Source: Mastigamoeba balamuthi (lineage: Eukaryota; Evosea; Mastigamoebida; Mastigamoebidae). From it: a stretch of DNA of 64,000 nucleotides. The position numbers were made by a program, and so were the translations under genes. The DNA is taken from NCBI GenBank assembly GCA_902651635.1, contig CACRSC010000030.1, forward strand, positions 468,641 through 532,640, read 5' to 3'. The notes under the pieces are model-generated. The model was given only the letters and a program-made list of their open reading frames with translations, did no database searches and was not told the DNA's origin. This document shows, in pieces, positions 32,164 to 42,660 of this stretch. Within the stretch, counting starts at the first letter, position 1. Each line of letters opens with the position of its first letter.

Positions 32164-34850
32164 TCAGAGGATCCTGTCGTGCTTGGCGATGGCCGAGGTG
32201 AGCGTCGCCCACGTGACGATGCCCACGAGTCTCCCCGAGCGCACGATGAAGGCGTGCGTGAGTCCCATGATCGAGAAGAGCGAGTGGACCTCGTGCAGTG
32301 GCATCGTCTCCGCGAGGCACGCTGCTGGCGAGTAACGCAGGTGCACGTGCCTCTGCATCCACGCCTGCAGCGCCTCGCTGCTCAGGCCATCGGGCCGCGC
32401 AGCCGTGGGGAGGGCGTCGACAGCGACCTCGCCCAGCAGGTAGGGCTCGTCGAGCGAGAAGACGACGGGGATGACGGGCAGCGCCCTCCGCCGCTGCTCC
32501 TCGACCTGCGCGAGCGTGGCAATGCGCGGGAGCGGCACGGTTCGCTCCATGACCTCGCGGACGACGCTGCGCTGGGCCGCCATGTGGAAGTTCTCCCAGA
32601 CGAGGGGCACGCCCGCGTACTCGCTCGACTGCTGGACGATGAACTTGGTCCGCGCGTAGCGGCACGCCATGATGGCAAGCATCGTGGCCACCAGCACCGG
32701 CAGGAACACTTCCATGGTCCCCACGAGCTCCAGCGTGATCAGCGCCGCGGAGAACGTGTGGTGCGTGCTCCCCGCAAAGGCGCTGGCCCCCAGGATGCCG
32801 CACACGGCCGCTGGCACAGGCGATCCTGCCCTGTGCAGTATCTCTCCGACCAAGCGGCCTGGGCGGGCGGGCACTGTCAGTGGCGTCCGAGGGCGCGTCC
32901 AGACGGCGTGCCAAAAGCCGTGCCGATCAGCAGGCACGGCTCGAAGACGCCCAGGGGCACGGGGAGCGTGGCGCTGGCGCTCGTCAGGACCCACTAAGCA
33001 AGGACAGTTCTGCCGTCATTGCAGTGGGGAGAGTGCGAGAGTGCGTGCCCTGACGATGAGCAGCGAGCAGAGCGCGGGGAAGACCCCCCACTTGTTCCAG
33101 TCTTGCGCGTTCATCTCCGCCGCCACTGGCGCCGAGCCGCTTTGTGACTCGGAGCCCGCAGCAGCGCCTGCGAGCGACGACTGCAGAAGGTCCCTGATCG
33201 TCGCCATCCTGTGCGCGGTGGCAACGCGGGCGACCCGTGAGGATGCGGTCGCTGGAGCAACAGCGGCGACGGAATGGCCCACTCTGGGATGGAGAGGTAG
33301 TCGCCAATCAGCCGCGGGAACGTGAGGAGGGCCGTGGCCAGCGTGACGCCGACGAGGTACGCGTAGTCCACGAGCACAGTGGGCACCTTGCCGGTCAGGC
33401 GCAGCTTGGCGCGGAAGGCAGCCTGGCTGAGCTTCAGGAAGGCCATCGCGAGCAGCGCCGAGGACAACCCGACCAGCAGCGCCGACCCCAGCAGCGACAT
33501 CTCCCACGCCCTGCCCCTCGGCTCCAGAGCCTCGCTCTGCACAGCCCCCGCGTAGAAGGACTGCAGCAGCACAGGCTCCCCCCTCCTCCTGCACCCACAA
33601 GCCAGCGGCTAGGCGCGTCAGCGGGCGGGGGCAGGGAGGCCGAGGGGGCGCGCGCACGCGTTGAAGATGAGCCTGGCCACGAGGGCGCTGGCGACTGCGC
33701 CCATGGTGCAGACCCAGTAGTGGCCGCTGGGCACGAAAGACGCTGCCGACTCGACGCTGTAGAGGACGCCGCCCACGGGCGCGCCGAACTGGGCGGCCAT
33801 GGCGCAGGCGACGGCGGCGGACATGAGCTGCTGCCTGAACCCACGCGGCGCTGCGAGGTCGCGGAAGAGCGGGGCCCTGAGCAGCAGGTCCGCGACGCAG
33901 GCGGCGATGTGGTAGCTGGCGCCCTGCGTCCACACGAACAGCCCCGACCCCGCGCTCAGGGCCACGCCCACGGCCTTGGCTGCGAGCGCGCGCGGCGCCA
34001 GCAGAGCCCCGGGCACGCGGGCGCCGGCGATGACGCTGCGGACCTGCGGGAGGCCGCTGCCCACGGCCTGCGGCGACAGGAGCTGCGTCCACGCGTACGA
34101 CGCAGAGGCCGCGGCCACGGCGCAGACGACCCACACGGCGAGGGCCCCCGCGTAGCTGCCGACGGCGCCCTGCGCGGCGAGGCGCGCGGCGACGAGCTCC
34201 CTGGCGGCCGTGTCGACGCAGAGGAGCAGCGCCGACGTGAGGGCTGCGAGCACCAGCACGTAGGCGACGGCCACGGCCATCAGGCGCGGGCGCCTGCGCC
34301 GCCGAGGGGCAGCAGCAGGGAGAGCGGGCCAGGGCAGCGAGGGCGCCGCGGTCGCCGGGGTGGCCGGGGGCGAGGAGGGGGAGGGGGCCCACGGCGGGGG
34401 CAGCGACACCGAGCCTGAGGGCTTGCGGCCCTCCGCGGGGCTCCCGCACCACTCGCGGCCGTCAGCCACGACGCCCGGCAGCGCGCCCTCCTCGGCCGCG
34501 GCCACTCGGGCCTCGCTGACCTCCGCAGTGAGCGAGGGCTCGGCGCAGGCCGCACTGGCACTGCCGACGGGGCTGCTGGCGGGGCTGGAGGCGGGGCTGG
34601 AGGCGGGGCTGGCGGTGGGGCTGCTGGGGGTTATCTCGACGCAGTGCGAGAGCGGGAAGATGCCCCGGGGCCTGTGGGGCGAGGAGAGCACGACTCCGTG
34701 CGCCCAGTGCGGACCCTCGGCGGCCGAGAGAGCCACGAGGTCGCCTGTGCGCAGAGTGAGCTCGCTGGCGTCGGCTCCGGCGTAGTCGCACACGCAGCGC
34801 AGCACTCGCCCTTCCTCGGGGCGGCCCGCCTCTCCCTGGCTCTCCGCCAT
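32164..34850 (-). CDS. SH3 - CLC chloride channel/transporter - CBS protein
   Basis: Five exons in frame: 33658-34850, 33283-33588, 33049-33208, 32912-32993, 32164-32858, giving 811 residues. Residues ~16-75 form an SH3 domain (RVLRCVCDYAGADASELTL..GDLVAL, then WAHGVV, GIFPLSHCVEI). A Ser/Pro/Ala linker leads into the CLC membrane domain. Marks are GSGLPQVRSVI (filter GSGIP), FGAPVGGVLYSVE, PVPLGVFEPCLLIGTAFGRL (GxFxP) and, after TM helices, two CBS domains (VVREVMERTVPLPRIATL; YSPAACLAETMPL..GRLVGIVTWATL). The second filter motif, normally GKEGP, reads WTQGA in SGLFVWTQGASYHIAA, so the gating glutamate is Gln. Loss of that Glu converts exchangers to open pores in studied CLCs, so a passive anion channel is likely. 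Introns 32994-33048 and 32859-32911 start GCACGC (GC-AG). Confidence 0.85.
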
Positions 34851-36160
34851 CTCCTTTGCAGAGCCGCAGCGATCTTGGCTCGGACGGGCGACTGGACCGG
34901 CACAATTCCAAGGCTATTTTGGGGGCACCCCGCGGGATACTCCGAGTGGATGTAGAAGCACGCAAACAATCTCGAGCTTATGTTCGGGGAGCAGCTGGAG
35001 ACGGGCATGCTCTGAGCACTTTCAGACTAGCGTCTTGCAACAGTGCACCTCCTCTCACTTCTGTCTTTCACCGTGGGCAGGATAGCGGGGAGATCACAGA
35101 CTGGGGTTTCTGGCTTCTCACACTTGGGGGTCGGCAGAGTAGCCCCAAGAGGGGGTTGGCTACCACAGGGCAAAGTCGAATACAACCGCTACTACTACTT
35201 GATTAGTGAGACATTATCAATGCCTGAACAATAATCGTTGTTTGAGTTTCTCTCTTGGGTGTTTCTTTGTTCTGCTCCTTCCAGATTGTCTTGACAACCT
35301 TGATCAGATTGTAAAGAGATATGCTTAGACTGACTTAGCATGTATTTTCAATGGACACTGATGAGAGTCACACGGCTCCTGGGGGCGCATGCGATCCATA
35401 AAAGCTGTGTTATGGGATTGGGGATCTTGACACTAGATAGAGTACATGCTCCACCTATCTGATGTCATGCAGTGGTAAAAAGACCCCTGAATGAAGATAC
35501 AGGAATCTCTGTATTACGTGGGAATGACGTGGAAATAAAATATGTAAGTAGTAGAAACTGTAGAATGATCTACTACTATATGACTACTACTCCGAGATTC
35601 CGATCCCTACTCAAACTTCTTCTTAAGTCTCTGCTCTGGAACCTCCATGTCAGGGTGTCCACAACAAGTACTTTGCTTCCTGCTGGTAGCTTGTGGGGTG
35701 TCAGGGCTCCTTCTTCTCGAGAATTAGCATCTCAGTTGGCCTTCCCCTCTCACTGAAATCTTATCTGAAATAGATCGGGAAGACCAAAGAGGACAACACA
35801 CTCAACTGATCATCAGAACTTGCTCTCACCTTTGATACTATCACCCCCTGACCAACAATGCCCTTAAGCCTCTCTGCCTAGAAGGAAGATGTGCCCACTC
35901 ACTTATGCCAGGGCTGTATGAGGTACACTGCTCTTCTTGTACTGCAGCTGGGGCATAGCAGCGAGTGCTGCTCAAGCCACTGCGAGGCGACGTCATGGGG
36001 TGAGTCACCAGGGGAGATACGGGAGGGATGAGGGGATATTTGGGGAAATATCTCTGTGACGCGGATAGAAGATCGCGCGCAGCCGCAGCACACACGAGGG
36101 CAGCCAGCGCAGCCAGCGCAGCCAGCGCCGCTCCCTCCACCCCGCTGCCCCTGCCACCCC
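34851..36160. other. Gene-poor, AT-richer intergenic stretch
   Basis: About 1.3 kb between divergent CLC and diacylglycerol kinase starts. 35000-35950 is clearly lower in GC than the rest of the window (e.g. CTACTACTACTTGATTAGTG near 35190, TACTACTATATGACTACTAC near 35570). The longest frames have no family. Near the kinase start, GGAGATACGGG (36013), GATATTTGGGGAAATATCTC (36035) and ATAGAAGATCGCG (36063) are promoter-like words. No RNA gene is recognised, and an old insertion of unknown type is possible. Confidence 0.4.
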
Positions 36161-38331
36161 ATGGCGGACACCCCCAGGGAGGCCACTGCGCCCCCGCAGG
36201 CGCCCCAGTCGCCCCAGTCGCCCCCACTGTCGTCGCCCCCTCTGTCGCCCCCCGCTGCCCCTGCCCCAGCGGCAGAGGGGCCAGCAGGGCCAGCAGGGCC
36301 AGCAGGGCCAGCAGGGGCAGCAGGGGCAGCAGGGGCAGAGCACGACCTGTTCCCGCGGCGGCTGAGCGTCTTTGAGACGTGCCGCGTGTGCAGGCGCCCC
36401 TGCCTCGGCAGCGCCTTCTGCTGCCCCAGTGAGCCCTCCGCTCCTCTCTCTCTCTCTCTCTCTNCGCTGCCAGGCCTGCGCCCTTGTCGCCCACGAGCAC
36501 TGCGCTGCCGCCGCCACCGCCCGCTCGCCCTGCGCCCGCGCCTCGACCAGCGCCATCGGCCCCGCGCCCCTGCAGCCGCACGTCTGGGTCGCCGGCCGCC
36601 GCGTGGCCCAGGGCCCCTGCGCCCTCTGCGCCCGCGACGTCGCCGGCGACGACTGCGACGCCGCCTGCGCCTGCGTCTGGTGCGCCCGCGTCGCCCACGA
36701 CGCCTGCTGCTGCGCGGCCCCCGGCGCCTGCGACCTGGGGCCCCTGGGCCCGCTGCTGGCCGCCCCGCGCCTCGTGGGCCCCGCGGGGCTGCTCGCCGAC
36801 GACGACGCCGGCGCTGGCGGCGCTGCGACGACGGCGCCGCTGGTGGTGCTCGTGAACCTCAACAGCGGCGCGCGGCAGGGGCAGGCGCTGGTCACGCGGC
36901 TGCGCAGCAAGCTCAACCCGCTGCAGGTCTTCGACCTCGAGCGGGGGCCCGGGCCTGCGCTCGAGTGGGTGCGGGCGCGGGGCAGCGCGTTCCGCGTGCT
37001 GGTCTGCGGGGGCGACGGCACGGCCATCTGGGTGCTGCAGGCCCTGCGCGCCGCGGGGCTCGACCCGCCCGTCGCGACGCTGCCGCTGGGCACGGGCAAC
37101 GACCTCTCGCGCGCGCTGGGCTGGGGCGGCGGCTACACGGGCGGCAGCCTCCGCAGAGTCCTCGCGGCCGTCGCGCGGGCGGCCCCCGAGCGCATCGACC
37201 TCTGGCGGCTGGCCGAGCGGCGCGAGGGCTCCGAGGGCGGCGAGCAGCAAGAGCAGCAGCGGTGCCTGTTCTCCAACTACTTCAGCGTCGGCATCGACGC
37301 GTCGGTGGCGCTGCGCTTCCACCGCAAGCGCGAGCGCGACAAGGAGGCGTTTGACAACCGCGTGGGCAACAAGGTCGCCTACGTCGTCTGCGGCGTCGAG
37401 GACTTCTTCTCGCGCGCGCGGCCGCTGCACCCGGGCGCGGCCCTCGAGGTCGACGGCAGGCAGGTCGATCTCCGCGGCCTGCAGGGCGTCTCGCTCGTCA
37501 ACATCCGCAGCGCCCACGCGGGAAAGAACCTCTGGGGGACCCCGGGGCCCAAGTCGCACTGGGCCCCCTCGGACCACTCGGACGGCCTCATCGAGGTCGT
37601 CGGCTTCAAGAACATCATCGAGATGGCGCGCTCCCTTCCCCCTCCGGCTTGTCATTTTGGTGTCTTCGCCAAATCGTTTGATTCCGGGGCTTGTTTTGTT
37701 GTCCCTCCTCTTCTTATGGCGTGTTACCTCCCCTCCCCGTTGTTTGTTCCAGCTACTTATCGGCTCGTTAAGATTGTATTTGAGCTTGTTGCTTCCTTGT
37801 GGCCCCACTTGGTTGATTACGGTGGTCTGAGGTTGCGTTATAGTGTACTGAGCTGCGCTTTCTCTGTGGACAAATTTAGTTGATTGCTCCTTCCTGATCC
37901 ACAGTGGCTTCGTCCCGCTGCTCCCCCGTGCGGGCCCTGACCGACTGGTGTTGCAGGCTGCGATCGAGACGTACATGACGCTGCCTGTGAGGCTGGCCCA
38001 GGGCCGCGAGGTGCGCTTCACGCTGAGCGGGGCCGGCCAGTTCCCCGCGCAGTACGACGGCGAGCCCTTTGTGCTCGAGACGCCCGTGCAGCTGAGCATC
38101 ACGCGGGCCTGGCAGGCCGCCGTGCTGCGCGCGCCGTCGGACCACACAGCGGCTGCGGCCTCCGCTACGCCGGCCACGTCGCCGCCGTCCAAGTCCCCCG
38201 CGAGTCTCAGCGAGCCCTCCCGGTCGCCCGCCGAGCAGGGCGAGGCAGCCGAGGCCCCCGAGGCCCCCGAGGCCCCCGCGGCCGCGGCCCCCGAGGCAGC
38301 AGCGACGCAGAGCGCGCCGAGCGCCAGCTGA
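36161..38331 (+). CDS. Diacylglycerol kinase (two C1-like zinc fingers, DAGK catalytic and accessory domains)
   Basis: Exon 1 is 36161-36428, exon 2 begins near 36465 and ends at 37625, and exon 3 is 37957-38331. The N-terminus is Pro/Ala-rich with GPA repeats. A first C1-like Cys/His finger (CRVCRRPC, then CQACALVAHEHC) is split by intron 1, and a second follows (CALCARDVAGDDC, then CVWCARVAHDACC). The catalytic domain has VVLVNLNSGARQGQ, LVCGGDGTAIWVLQAL and ATLPLGTGNDLSRALGWG. The accessory domain has NYFSVGIDASVALRFH, FDNRVGNKVAYVVCGVEDFF and LVNIRSAHAGKNLWG. The enzyme phosphorylates diacylglycerol to phosphatidic acid, ending DAG signals. Intron 2 (37626-37956) starts GCGCGC, has no usable GT and joins in frame. 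Intron 1 holds a TC run and a single N at 36464, and its acceptor phase cannot be settled. Confidence 0.88.
36281..36340 (+). repeat. Coding GPA/GAA minisatellite
   Basis: Tandem CCAGCAGGG units encoding Gly-Pro-Ala, then GGGGCAGCA units, in the low-complexity N-terminus of the diacylglycerol kinase. Confidence 0.75.
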
Positions 38332-38919
38332 CGCGCTGCACGCGAGGCAGAGCTCTGCCGGCCCTCTGCTGCCCTGGAGAACATGTAATTCACAGGAGCC
38401 CAACACGCTGCTGCTCTGCTGGGGCCCTCTGCTCTCTGCTGGCTCGAGACCCGTGGATGGTTGAATACAGTTGCAAATGTCTAGAGAGTGTTGCGTTGCC
38501 GGGGTCGCTCCTGCGTGAGCTGTAGGGAAGCGGGAATGACGCGGGGCGGCAGAGAAGTAGGAGTGCAACGGGCAAGCACGTGATCGCATTGCAGTCACAA
38601 ACGCTGCACTGCCGACGCCCTCGCCTGACCGCAGTAGACTTGCTCGCAGGCACGGGAGAGTCGCACAGACAGGCATCAAGGGTAACGGCCCGACACTCGG
38701 ACTGTGGCGTTGCATCGATGCCAGCACTAAGACAAAGAAAGGGTCTGGCGCCGTTGCCCGAGCGAGAGCACTTGGGGGCTGCACACGGGGGCAAGCGGGC
38801 GCTGCTGGCCGGGTGAGAGCGGCGGCAGCCGACGCTAGTGCACTGGCCTCGTCCGGTGTCTGGTGTTAAGCTAACTTGTGGGGTGCTGTGCTGTGTCGGG
38901 GCCGTCGCCATGTCGCGGC
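38332..38919. other. Convergent intergenic region
   Basis: This is 588 bases between the stops of the diacylglycerol kinase and NOP9. GC is moderate and there is no recognisable gene. It probably holds both 3' UTRs. Confidence 0.4.
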
Positions 38920-41769
38920 CTACATCATGCAGAACTTCTTCTTGGGGGGAGCGCCAGGCTCGTCCGCCGCCGCCTTCTTCTTCTTGCGCTTCTTGGGGGC
39001 CAGCGCCTTGATCACCTCCATGACCTCCTCGCTGTTGGCCGCCGGCGCCGCTGCTGCCGCTGCCTTTCCCCTAGCTCCCTTGCCCTTGCCCTTGGGCGCT
39101 GCAGGGGCGGCCTCGCGCTCCTCCTCCTCCTCGTCCTCGTCGAGGGGCTCAGCCTTGACCTTGGCCTTGCCTGCGGGGCCTGCACCAGAGAACAGGTCGT
39201 CGATCTCGTCCTGCTTGGCGCCCATGGCCTCGCCCGTGTCCTCCTCGGCCGCCTCGTCCTCTGCCCGCGGCCGCTTCCTGCTCTCGGCCGCGGCCTCTGC
39301 GGCCACCTCGGCCGCCTTCTTGGGCCTGAACCCCAGCTGCCCCAGCGCGTCGTCGAACCTCCCCAGCTTCGCCGCCGCCGCCTCGGCCGCCTCCCTCGCG
39401 GCGTCCCCTCCCCTCCGCTGCTTCCTCTGCTGCTGCTGCTGCGGCTGCGGCTGCTGCTCCTCGGGGTGCTCCGCGGTGGCAGAGGCCGCGGCCTCCTCGA
39501 GGACGCTGCTGAACATCTCCCTGCGGCGGGCAGCGCCCCCGGCAGAGGCGCGCCAGGCGTCGCGCTTCTGGCGGTAGAGGCTGACCTTGCAGGCGCGCAG
39601 CACAAAGCGGCCGTGCGGGTCCTGCGCCAGCGCCTCCTCGGCCTCCGCGAGCTCCGCCGCGATGGCCTCGCGCCCCGCGAGGTCCGCGCACTTGTAGCAG
39701 CACTCGGCGCAGTGCGAGCCGTACTTGTCGGCGGCCATGCGGGCGTAGCGGCCCTTGAGCCGCCGCACGACGCTCTGGCGCACGTCCGCCGGCATCGACG
39801 GCGACGCCAGCGCCGCCTCGAGCGCCCGGCTGCCCGCGGCGTCGCAGGCCACCGCGCAGAACACGTCGGGCGCCAGCGCCGCCAGGCTCACCGCGAACGC
39901 GCGCGCGACGCCCGAGCCCGCCATCTGCAGCAGCGCCTGCGCCACGCAGCTCGCCGTGTAGGCCTCGGGCCACCACCCCTCCTCCAGCTGCGCCTGCGCC
40001 TGCGCCTTGCTCTGGCGCGGGCCCTTGGCGGCAGCGGCGGCAGGGGCACGGCAGCAGCACGAGAGGAGGGCCGTGGCGAAGGCCTCGGGGCGCTCCTTGC
40101 CCTTGGCGGCCTCGGGGAGCAGCGCGGCGCGGAGGGCGTCGAAGACGTCGCGCTGGCAGACGCCCTGGCGGGCGCTGGCCTGCGCCATGTTCATCACGAC
40201 GCCCTGCAGGCCGGCGCGCAGCAGCTGCGGGACGCAGGGCAGCAGCTCGCGGACGACGAGGGCCGTCAGCGGGGGCTCCGCGCCCTCGGCGGCCAGCAGC
40301 CGCTGGGCCGCGTGGTTGGCGATCTTGTCGAGCGCCAGCGCCCCCAGGTGCCCGCGCAGCCACCGCGCGTAGATGCCCTGCAGCGACCCCCGCGGCGCCG
40401 CTGCCAGCACCGCCTCCACGACCCTGCTCGCCACCGGCTCCCGCGCCAGCTGCGCCGCGCTCGCCTGCTCGCTGCCGCCCTCCTCGTCGCCGTTGCTGCT
40501 CTCGGGGGCGACTGCGCTGACGATGCGCTCGACGAGGGGCCCGCAGAGGCTGGGGCGCTCGCGCAGGGCCTCGAGCAGCGCGCAGAGCACGGGGGCCGCG
40601 CACTCGTCGCGCATGGCGTCGACCAGCGGGCTGCCGCGCGCGCCCTCGTCGCCGCTGCCCTCGGCGTCGCTGTCGTCGGGCGCGTCGCGCGAGGCCAGCG
40701 CGTCGACGATGTCCGCAGCGACGCGCGCCAGCGACTTGGCGAGGGCCTTGGGCGCCGCGGGGCAGCCGGCGGCCGCGAGGGCAGCGCGGGCGACGTGGCT
40801 GGCGGCGGCGTCCCTGCAGGCGGCCGACCACGAGGGGCACGTGCCCAGGCAGCGCAGCACCGCCTGCACGGCCTCGCCCAGCTCGGGGCTCCCCGTGAAC
40901 AGCTCGCCCAGGGCCACCGCTGCGCGCAGCGCGGCCTCGGCCACGTGCGACCCGCCCTTGTCGTAGAGCACGTCGCGCACCGCCAGCTGCGCGCGCGGGG
41001 GCAGGAGAGAGGGCTGTGAGCTCACGCGGCGAGCGGTGGGGGCGCAGTTCAATTGACGGGCGGGTGCGCTGGTGCGAGGCGCTGCCCCCCAGGGGTTTGG
41101 TGTGTGGCGGCGGTGCCGGTGCCGGCGGCTGATAGCCCCCAGTACGCAAACATCGGGCCAATGTCGGCAGAAAAATCAATTGAGTGACCGCTGCACATGA
41201 GGGCTGCTGGCGGGGCCCATTGGCGGTGTCCGTGCACACGCCACGGGGTTTGGTGTGTGGCGGCGGTGGCGATCCCAGTGGCTGCCAGCCCCCCCAGTGC
41301 ATAAATGCCGGGGCGAATGTCGGCAGCAGAAATCAATTGAGTGACCGCTGCGCGTGAAAGGTCTGCCGTGGGACCCCACTGGCGTTGTCTGCGGACACGT
41401 GCTGGGGGGGCTATCGCATTGGCTCGCGTTGCCCAGTGCAGCACGGGGGAGGATGGAGGGGCGCGGGACAATTGACACGGGCGCACTGGCGCCGCTGGTG
41501 TGCGTTGCGTTGCGGGGGAGCAGCAGCGCTGTGCGGGGGGCTGTGCGCACGGCCGAGATGAGGGAGCTGAGGGGGAGGGCGTCGAGGAGGGGCAGGAGGG
41601 CCTCGAGCGAGCGTCCCGCGCGGGGGTCGCGTGCGACGGCGGGCTCCTTGCCGCGTATCTCGAGCAGCACGTTGGCCGCCATCGCGTAGCCCTCGTCGCC
41701 CGCCGCTATCTCCCCCTGCTGCACCGCCATCGCGATGCCCCGCAGGTACGACCGCGTCCCCTCGTCCAT
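38920..41769 (-). CDS. NOP9: Nucleolar protein 9 (pumilio-repeat ribosome-biogenesis factor)
   Basis: Exons 41551-41769 and 38920-40986 give 761 residues. The N-terminus MDEGTRSYLRGIAMAV..ANVLLEIRGKEPAVARD is the Nop9 start. Degenerate PUF repeats follow (GGSHVAEAALRA; EPVASRVVEAVL; DAAGSRALEAAL; DKYGSHCAECCYKC). A run typical of Nop9 ends the fold: QDPHGRFVLRACKVSLYRQK, then DAW and RRREMFSSVLEE. The C-terminus is Lys/Glu-rich with nuclear signals (KKRKKKK). Nop9 binds the central 3' region of 20S pre-rRNA in the nucleolus and controls Nob1 cleavage during 40S maturation. The intron (40987-41550; donor GTGCGC after GCC, acceptor CGCGCGCAG) contains tandem repeats of about 157 bases. Confidence 0.88.
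41060..41420 (-). repeat. About two and a half 157-base tandem repeats in the NOP9 intron
   Basis: GGGGTTTGGTGTGTGGCGGC occurs near 41092 and 41248, and AATCAATTGAGTGACCGCTG near 41174 and 41331, both pairs 156-157 bases apart. Each copy has the CAATTGA palindrome. The units lie wholly in the NOP9 intron. Confidence 0.8.
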
Positions 41770-42660
41770 CTCTCTTTGCTGCTCTGCTCTGCTGCTCCTG
41801 TTGGGGGGTTGGCGCAGAAGATATGCCACGCCCCGGGAGAATTGCGTCATCGGAATATAATATCTCGCGATATCTCGGTATCGCGGGACAAAGAGATGCG
41901 CGTATCTCGGGCGCTTCCAGATCCGCCGTGGCAGGGGTTCGCGTTCCGATTTTGGGCGGGGCTGGCAGAGCAGGCGGGGGAGGCGGCATCGGGACGGGGA
42001 GGAGTGGTGGGGGTCGTCGCAACTAAAGTGCAGCGAGTGCATTTTCAGATCGGGAAAAGCGGAGAGGCCTCTCTTGTGCTGTGTCCTGTGGGCTGTGGGG
42101 TCTTCTCTTCTTCCCCCCTCTCTTTTCTCTGCCGCCCACACACGCACGCTTCTCGCACGCCCCTCAGCCGTTTTTTCTCTTTTTCGCGGCCCTCGCGATC
42201 CCCGCAGCCGCCGCTGCTGTGCCCCTGCCGCCCTCGCCTGCCGCCCACCGCCCCCACCCGTGCAGCGCCTGCGTCGTGCGTGCCCAGCAGAGCAGCCCAG
42301 CAGCCCAGCAGCCCAGCAGCCCAGCAGCAACAGGGGGCTCTATTTTTGCAGCGGAGCAGCAGAGGCGACCACCGCGCAGGCCACAGGGCGCCCAGCAGAC
42401 CCCCAGTGCCCTCGAGCACCTCCAGCGCCCCCACAGCGCCCCCAGCAAGACAGCAGCGGCCCCCTGATCCCCAGCGACGACGATGCTGCCCAGAGCCCTG
42501 CGCACCGTGCGTCCAGCCGTCCAGCATCGCCCCCGCGATCTAACACTGTGCCCGTGCCTGTGCTGGACGCTGTGGACTCTGTGGACGCTGTGGACTCGCT
42601 GTGGACTCGCTGGGGATCGCTGCTGGGCAGGCGGTGGACAGAGTGAGGCGGAGGCTGGGG
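41770..42660. promoter_or_regulatory. Divergent promoter region with palindromic AT-words
   Basis: Between NOP9 (minus) and the P4-ATPase (plus). 41855-41910 contains ATAATATCTCGCGATATCTCGG and AGATGCGCGTATCT (41894-41907), a near match to the palindrome upstream of the gene at 19016. 42285-42330 is a CAGCCCAGCAG repeat. TGTGGACTC repeats lie at 42568-42610, just before the flippase start. No gene is seen. Confidence 0.45.

Noticed and set aside
35472-35756. 94-residue frame in the AT-richer island
   Set aside because: No family, no splice context, and composition like its noncoding flanks.
35841-38393. 850-residue minus frame over the DAG kinase
   Set aside because: It passes through the unknown base and is the shadow of a well-supported plus-strand gene.
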